This document shows, in pieces, positions 57,954 to 64,000 of a stretch of 64,000 nucleotides of DNA. Where the stretch lies: NCBI RefSeq assembly GCF_025370935.1, contig NC_133481.1, positions 18,481,586-18,545,585 of the forward strand, written 5' to 3'. The stretch's first letter is position 1; each line of letters begins with the position of its first letter. Position numbers and translations under genes: made by a program. The notes under the pieces are model-generated. The model searched no databases, was not told the DNA's origin, and worked only from the letters and a program-made list of their open reading frames with translations. Source of the stretch: Choristoneura fumiferana (lineage: Eukaryota > Arthropoda > Insecta > Lepidoptera > Tortricidae).

Positions 57954-58445
57954 TGTACTAGTGTGTTGGATATCCTGGCTGCAGCATCAGCACATCTTGT
58001 TGCCACCATTACATTGTATGTAGAATCAATTACTGATCAAAACGAATCCAAACACGACATATGTGCTATTATTTGTAAATCAAATACTGATCAAAAGGAA
58101 TCAAACACGACATATCTGCTATTATTTTTTCAAGAGTATACTGGTATGCTGGATATCCTGGCTGCAGCATCAGCTCGTCGTGTTGCCACCACTGCATTGT
58201 ATGTAGAATCAATTACTGATCAAAACGAATCCAAACGACATATGTATTAATATTTTTTTTAGTGTACTAGTGTGCTGGATATCCTGGCTGCAGCATCAGC
58301 TCATCCTGTTGCCACCATTACATTGTATGTGGAATCAAATACTGATCGAAACGAATCCAAACACGATATATCTGCTATGGTTTTATCAAGAGTGTACCTA
58401 CTAGTGTTCTGGATATCCTGGCTGCAGCATCAGGCCGAGAATTCC
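57954..58445 (+). repeat. tandem repeat, four units of about 125-185 bp
   Basis: GGATATCCTGGCTGCAGCAT occurs at 57968, 58151, 58277 and 58411. Between them ATTGTATGTAGAATCAATTA and GATCAAAACGAATCCAAACA recur. Unit 1 carries an internal duplication of about 55 bp. The repeated ORF MLDILAAASAH...TLYVESITDQ is preserved across units, but no start context or splice signals suggest a gene. Confidence 0.9.
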
Positions 58446-58554
58446 ATAATCTTGCATAGTTATATAGCATACATGGGTGTTTCAAATTTTAGGTCACAAA
58501 TATGTTTGAAAGTAAAGTAAATACCCGTTATGCGTTTAAGATTCCTACCGCAGC

Positions 58555-58720
58555 GAACAAAAGAGCTGATGATCTTGAAACGGCTGAACCGATTTTGATA
58601 AAACATGTCTAAGAACCATCGCTAGAAAACCTGCTTTCAAATAAAAAAACCGCATTCAAATCGGTCCACCCGTTCAAGAGCTACGGTGCCACAGGCAGAC
58701 ACACATACATACAGACTTCA
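58555..58720 (+). repeat. dispersed repeat (AACCATCGCTAGAAAACCTG type)
   Basis: GAAACGGCTGAACCGATTTT and CATTCAAATCGGTCCACCCG match 36530-36640 and 43420-43460. Confidence 0.7.
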
Positions 58721-58739
58721 AGAAAAGATGAAGAGCTAT

Positions 58740-60200
58740 CTTATTGATTTCTTTGAATAATAGTAAAATTATGTAATTGTTCTTTTATCGTTTTCAGATC
58801 AAAACGAGTATCATTTTAAAGACCGCTTTTGTTAGTATCACTCAATATAAAACTTCAACCACAAACCTTTTCATAACGAAAATTGTTGCTGGACATGTCC
58901 GAGATGTAGAGGAATTAAGAACAAAACAGGGACAGTGTTCAATAATTCAAGCTCGCATCATAACACAAACATATATTACTAAAATTAAGTTCATACAAAT
59001 TGTTTTGTTAATGACAGATTCATATGAGTATGACAGATGACAAGAGCCTAGATTATTTCTTCTTTTGGCCACTATGAGCGCTACGATAGATTTCATTACC
59101 CCCACCTAGTACTTCGCACCCTCCCAATACTGTTGTGTGTGATTTACTTAATCACGAACAGCAATATAATAACATACTACATAAACAGGATTCTGGAAAA
59201 GTATATATTGTCTATTCTCCATAACGACACGTATCGTAATGAATGTTGCTAAAACGATACTCCAATCCTTAGATAATAAAGACCTCCAATCACTTACTTT
59301 TTTTCAGACAGGCTAAGGTTTACTTTCATATGGTTTTTATTTTTTATACATACCTACCAAAAACTTTCCGTATATAATTCATGGCTGCCAACATAAGTAA
59401 ACAAGATACGTATTTGTTAACATTCGTCATTGGACAATTGGCAAGTAAACATGAATTAAAAACAAAACTTATCTTAGACATGTAATTTTCATATTTCCCA
59501 CTCGTTTGTATATTTACGTTTGCCTTACTTTATTATACTAAAGTATGAAAAGTTCAAGTTTACTTTCTTCTCTAATTTTGTATTTTATTTAGTAAGTAGG
59601 TGCCAACCATTGTAAAATATACTTTAACGTCCTTTTTTCAACCTTAATAAATATTTTTTGATTTTTTTAATAGTTGCAGAAAAGTATTGTATGCACCGTT
59701 GTATAAATAAGTCAAAAAGCTCGTGACGGTCTTTTCTTACTCACGCCGCTCACTTATTTTGACCTCTATTATACAACCGTTGCATAAAATACTACTAAAC
59801 GCTCGGTTGTTGCAAAACATCAATTAATTTTGTATTAATTAGAGAATCTTATTAAATACGAATCATACGCTTGCCGCTGCGCTCACCGCATAATCAGACA
59901 ATGTTTGGTAATTAGATTATCCGATGCAAAATTACGCAACGTTTATCACATAAAACCATTGAGCGCTTTATAAACGGAAATATACTTCGCTCTTTAGATA
60001 GGTACAGTCAACTATAAAGATATCGATACGACCAAAGTTACAAATGTATACAATAATAATCGCGAATACATACATGTTGTTGTTAACTTTAGCAGTTATT
60101 GATCTTTATTAAGTACAAGCTTTTATTTGTTATTATTTTTGGGTCAAATCTTACAAGTTTATTTTGACACACTCAGTGGTCGGATTGTGTTGAACTTTGG
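58740..60200. other. AT-rich intergenic sequence
   Basis: No exon supported. 59680-59785 contains a small inverted repeat (GTATGCACCGTTGTATAA / TTATACAACCGTTGCATA). Confidence 0.5.
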
Positions 60201-60233
60201 ATGACAATTTTTAATGCAAGTACAGTCAAAACT

Positions 60234-60673
60234 GGCCTGTTGTGACTTACGCCTGCGAAACCTGGACCTTAACCCAGAGAGACGAAATGAAGCTTGCCGT
60301 GTTCGAAAGGAAAGTGTTGAGAAAAATCTATGGTCCCGTGAAAGAGTGTGACGGTATCTACCGACAACGCATGAACCATGAACTGGACGCACTTATCAGG
60401 CACGAGAACATCGTCAGGTTTTGTAAGGCGACTGAGGTGGGGTCACCTTGAAAGAATGCCGGACACAAGGGCCGTAAAAGTAATGACAAAGTGGACGCCG
60501 CAACAAAAGAGACCGAGAGGCAGGCCTAAAAAGCGTTGGAGTGACTGTGTGGAAGAAGATCTCAGGAGGATGGGAAAGTTTACCAGCTGGAAGACCGTGA
60601 CAACTGGAGGAAAATTGTGGAGGAGGCCAAGACCCACAGAGGGTTGTAGCGCCAGCGGAAGAAGAAGAAGAAG
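60234..60673 (+). mobile_element. RTE-type LINE C-terminal fragment, frameshifted, with 12-bp target duplication
   Basis: Reading frame 1 gives YACETWTLTQRDEMKLAVFE and YRQRMNHELDALI. After a frameshift near 60425 it continues RLRWGHLERMPDTRAVKV then RPRGRPKKRWSDCVEEDL. This is the C-terminal domain after the reverse transcriptase in RTE-like elements. It ends in (GAA)n, and ACAGTCAAAACT flanks it at 60222-60233 and 60674-60685. It is a dead, 5'-truncated insertion. Confidence 0.9.
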
Positions 60674-60876
60674 ACAGTCAAAACTATGAGATTTCCGTAT
60701 TTGCCATTTTGGCTACGGAACAACAAAAAGTACAGTCAGCACCCCTCTTTCTTACAGACGAACCGGAGGGCATAATGTCTAATAAGTAGCGCGCTGACAT
60801 TCGCGATCACTCATCTCTTTCTACCCTTGTTATACAAAGAAGTGGCGAAAACGATTGTGATTCGAAGTATTAGTCT

Positions 60877-61446
60877 AGTGTTGCCGAAAAATCGATAGTG
60901 TTCAATCGATAGTTTTAATCTGAAAAAGGCCATACTATCGATAGTATCGATATTATTGCTGTCTAATAATACAAAACTATCGATACTATCAATAGTATTG
61001 AACAGAAAATTACTAAAACTATCGACAGTTTTGTACAATCGATTGTGACCTATATTTCAATACTATCGGATTATAAGCAAGATTGCAAGGTTTCGTGTAA
61101 GGTAGGTAAAGGCTTTCGACTTACTTAACGATTTACCAAACCTAACCAACTTACTCTTAGGACTTAGAAGATTCAGTTGCTGCAACTTCTGTTCTGCCAA
61201 CCACCCCTTGTAGATGCAACCGATACTATTGAAATAACGGTAACAATCGATTGTTCAAAACCATCACCATATAGTATCGATAGTTTTGCATTATTAGACA
61301 TCGAAAACATCGATACTATCAATAGAATTGCACGAAAAGAGATCGATAGTATCGATAAGTATCGAATACTATCGCTTTTGCTCAAACTATCGATAAGATA
61401 ATCTATCGAAACACTATCGATAGTGGACTATCGATCGGCAACACTA
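60877..61446. repeat. ATCGAT-rich inverted-repeat element
   Basis: The ends GTGTTGCCGAAAAATCGATAG and CTATCGATCGGCAACACTA are inverted. About a dozen ATCGAT cores, mostly within ACTATCGATAG or GTATCGATA, fill the flanks while the centre (61090-61200) is ordinary. It overlaps short chance ORFs that I do not call. Confidence 0.85.
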
Positions 61447-61559
61447 TGTTAAGTTAGACAATAGACCTCGGGCCTGACCCCAGGCTCCACAATCTCACGA
61501 GGCTACGGAGGCCCCGAAAGTTAGATGGTATTGCTTAGACAGGGTGCGCATTTTTTCAC

Positions 61560-61870
61560 ATAACATTTTAAGTCCTATTATCGGAAGTCCGAAAATGTTT
61601 CTCATACCATTTTAGTTAGTACATCATAACGATCACTCTTCATAATTTTTTAATACTAACGATCGAAACTCATAATCATCGGAATTCATAATATCACTAA
61701 TCCTAATCATACACCTTGTTCATACTAATATTGGTTTTCATATTATATTTTCTTATACTAACGATTTAAACTCCTAATCATTCTAATTCATAACCCCATA
61801 TTCATAACTTTGTTAATACTAATATTTGTTTTCATATATTTCTTAATCATGTGTTATTTATCCGCATTAT
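61560..61870. repeat. degenerate CATAATNNTAATA-type repeat
   Basis: Phrases such as CATACTAATATTGGTTTTCA, TACTAACGATTTAAACTCC and AATACTAATATTTGTTTTCA recur with a 60-100-base spacing. It is a decayed low-complexity tandem. Confidence 0.55.
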
Positions 61871-62349
61871 TGACGCGCAGGGACTTGGAAATTTTTCGAT
61901 GGCGCGAAATGATGGTATACCTATTTAAGGAAGGACTCCGTTAGGTACGACGACGAGCGAAGCGAGGAGTGTTAGGTAGAACGACAATACAAGTAAGTAC
62001 TATGTTACTTGTATTGTGAGTATTGTAACTTGAGTTGAAGTGAATGCCAGTGAATGGACTACCTACACACACAGATAAAAAACAACCCTCCTTCGGGCAG
62101 TCGGGTAAAAAGAACTGAATTGCACATAAGAAGAATGAACGGAATGAATTATGATATGTGTAAATGTCAAAATCCTGCTGTTATTATAGGTACGTTCTAG
62201 CTAAATACTCAAAGTAGGTACGACATGAATGACGACATATTAAAGCTGTGTGTGTAATTATTCACTTCAACTCTCGTGACACTATATCTATACCTACCTA
62301 TGAGGACAAAAGTAAATGGGTAGGTACCTACTGCCTCATACTTATATGA

Positions 62350-62574
62350 ACAGTCAAGTCAAAGAAACTGAATCGCGTACCTACCAGGGTGGAACCTTTG
62401 TGTTACGTGGTGCTACGCTACTGCTGTCATTTTGAAATTACATTCCATACATCTGCCAATGAAGGTATAGCGAATAATAATATCATATATATTATGTATA
62501 TGATTGATTATAGCGAAATTGATAATGAAAAGGTCCCACCCTAGTACCTACGCGATTCAGTTTCCTTGACTGTA
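62350..62574. mobile_element. 225-bp MITE with ACAGTCAAG ends
   Basis: The left end ACAGTCAAGTCAAAGAAACT then GAATCGCGTACCTACCAGGG is mirrored on the right (CCCACCCTAGTACCTACGCG, TTCAGTTTCCTTGACTGT). Arms about 55 bp, no ORF. Confidence 0.9.
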
Positions 62575-62989
62575 CATATTGTTATTTGTTATTACAAATC
62601 GCAAAATCAAAATACGTAAACAAGCCGTTAGGTAGGTAGGTAACCTAAGAACTATGTACTTCATAAAGCTAAATAATAAATTATATTATTTATTGTAAAT
62701 AAATACCTATTTAGATAAGATTAGTTTATTTTCCCGCTTTATTCCCTTTACAACTGCCATTGACGAAAGCGACGCGTAGTGTCGATTATTTGAACTAGTT
62801 AAAGCCAACACATCATTACTTTCGTGTTTACTACAAATATTACGTATTTAAAGCAGATTATAACATTTTAATTACTTTGTTATTATTTTTAAAATGCTAT
62901 TTACGTAATAACAACATAATTACACTTCGAAAATTCTATGAACCAAAATGACATTATTTTCCACATGCTAGTCATAGTTTGTTAATGGC

Positions 62990-63146
62990 GGACGCTCTCG
63001 GCCAATCAGAGAACGCGTGCGGAAGCCCGCGCCATCTTCGTTTTCAAACTCGCCTGTGTCGCTGCCGGTCAGTCAGTCGCGCGTCGGATCTGAAGAGTCG
63101 TACAACTTAATTATCTTTAGTAACTAATACCAAAATCAAATTAATC
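62990..63146 (+). promoter_or_regulatory. candidate promoter and 5' UTR of the right-edge gene
   Basis: Sequence becomes CG-richer (GAGAACGCGTGCGGAAGCCCG). It contains GTCAGTCAGTCGCG, with TCAGT matching an arthropod initiator, about 75 bases before the start codon. The ATG context is AATCATGAGC. Confidence 0.5.
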
Positions 63147-63242
63147 ATGAGCACCAAGGAAAATAGTGAAGTGGCCGTGGACAAGGTTGGCGATGAGAAG
63201 GACGCGAAAAGTGAGCTAAAGGCTACCAAAAGGGCAGCGGAG
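63147..63242 (+). CDS. first coding exon of an unidentified Lys/Glu-rich protein, continues beyond the window
   Basis: The exon encodes 32 residues: MSTKENSEVAVDKVGDEKDA and then KSELKATKRAAE. It ends exactly in phase 0 at a consensus donor GCGGAG|GTAAGT. The peptide is highly charged and predicted disordered, with a KATKRAAE segment. It could be a prothymosin/parathymosin-like acidic nuclear protein, which typically starts this way, but I cannot confirm from 32 residues. The ATG is the first in a CG-richer leader, and no competing frame is better. 63243-64000 is intron 1 as far as I can see; no second exon was recognised. Confidence 0.6.
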
Positions 63243-64000
63243 GTAAGTGCACATGTTTCTCAAACCTATTCATTTATTAATCCCGCGCCATTTTTATTGA
63301 ACGTTATTATAAGGCATTATACTTGTACTTGAAGCTCTATATCTTCATATTTCACCACGTGGTTTATTGGAATCTGCCGCTCTACATGAGTGGGGCAGTG
63401 TCGTGCCGGCGTATTTTTGGACGTCATTTCTGTTGAGTTATGCATTTTAGTGTGTGAGGTAATCGATGAGTCAGTACCATGCTGGTCTATGATGCTTGAA
63501 ACATTAGGATTATCCGCTAGGAGCACTCCTAACAGGTAGCGTCAACTAAGATAGCTTTGTTTACTCGTTTTCGATATGAAGGCATGACCTTGGCAAAAAA
63601 CATGGCGCGAGAACGCACCGCGCTCGCTTGTGCTAGTTTTTATGAAATAATATCCATACAAAGAGACTTATCATCACGTCGTAATTTTGTTATTGATTGT
63701 ATTGCGTATATCTTCTATTTTAAGTCCTAGGGCTTATGCTCACGGTAGCGTGACGCCTGTTCGGTAATATGGCCGGCGAACGTCAAGTGCCCTGTTTGGC
63801 TGTCACAGTTACCTTGCCAATGTTTGGTACAAAGCTAAACTTGCTTTAGCGCGGTTTCTTTTTTTGCTACTACAATCAGGTCTGCCGTGAAATACCACGC
63901 TACCACACTTTTGTTATCTATTATGTATTAACTAGGTAGTTACCAACCTAGAACTAGTCAATGACCCGGCATTTATTTGCATGTAGGTGTAGTATAGAGT
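63243..64000 (+). other. intron 1 of the right-edge gene
   Basis: No exon with splice signals was recognised. ORF-like stretches on either strand have no conserved text. Confidence 0.45.

Overview
This is a stretch of an insect nuclear genome, almost certainly a moth or butterfly (Lepidoptera). The coding exons are short, carry GT/AG (one GC/AG) introns and are spread thinly through AT-rich sequence. The intervening DNA is packed with transposon debris of types I associate with Lepidoptera: tRNA-derived SINEs ending in GATGATGATG, RTE-type LINE tails, and many inverted-repeat (MITE/foldback) elements. There is no prokaryotic signature.

Five conserved protein-coding genes can be assembled by joining exons in phase, plus one first exon at the right edge. 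Left to right: (1) a mitochondrial DEAD-box RNA helicase like DDX28 (minus; its 3' half lies outside the window); (2) a SWT1-type endoribonuclease with an N-terminal WW domain and a PIN domain (minus, 12 exons, about 771 aa); (3) acylglycerol kinase AGK (plus, 3 exons, 416 aa), divergent from swt1 across about 410 bp; (4) TARBP1/Trm3-type tRNA Gm18 2'-O-methyltransferase (minus, 7 exons, about 1440 aa), tail-to-tail with agk so that their poly(A) signals lie about 25 bp apart; (5) DCAF8, a WD40 substrate receptor of CUL4-DDB1 ubiquitin ligase (plus, 11 exons, 670 aa); (6) the first coding exon of a lysine/glutamate-rich protein (plus, 63147 onward) running off the window. No functional link between the neighbours is evident. 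They are ordinary housekeeping genes; three of the five products act on RNA.

Layout: 1-3290 ddx28; 3300-13100 gene-poor, repeat-rich, with a palindromic satellite at 5.9-6.7 kb; 13.1-21.6 kb swt1; 22.0-26.2 kb agk; 26.4-33.0 kb tarbp1; 33.0-35.5 kb intergenic with a MITE; 35.5-54.9 kb dcaf8 with a 6.2 kb second intron full of repeats; 54.9-63.1 kb intergenic, with a TATCGATA-rich palindrome and a tandem repeat; 63.1-64 kb last gene.

The most interesting non-genic signals are: the 13-unit satellite whose hairpin stems show paired (compensatory) changes; a long inverted repeat in dcaf8 intron 7 able to form double-stranded RNA in the pre-mRNA; a near-perfect hairpin ending 23 bp before a dcaf8 splice acceptor; a cluster of ATCGAT cores inside an inverted-repeat element; foldback elements carrying tRNA-promoter-like B boxes in their arms; and nested insertions with readable target-site duplications. 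All exon joins are my own reading of splice signals and phase. Repeat family names are deliberately generic because I could not search a repeat library.
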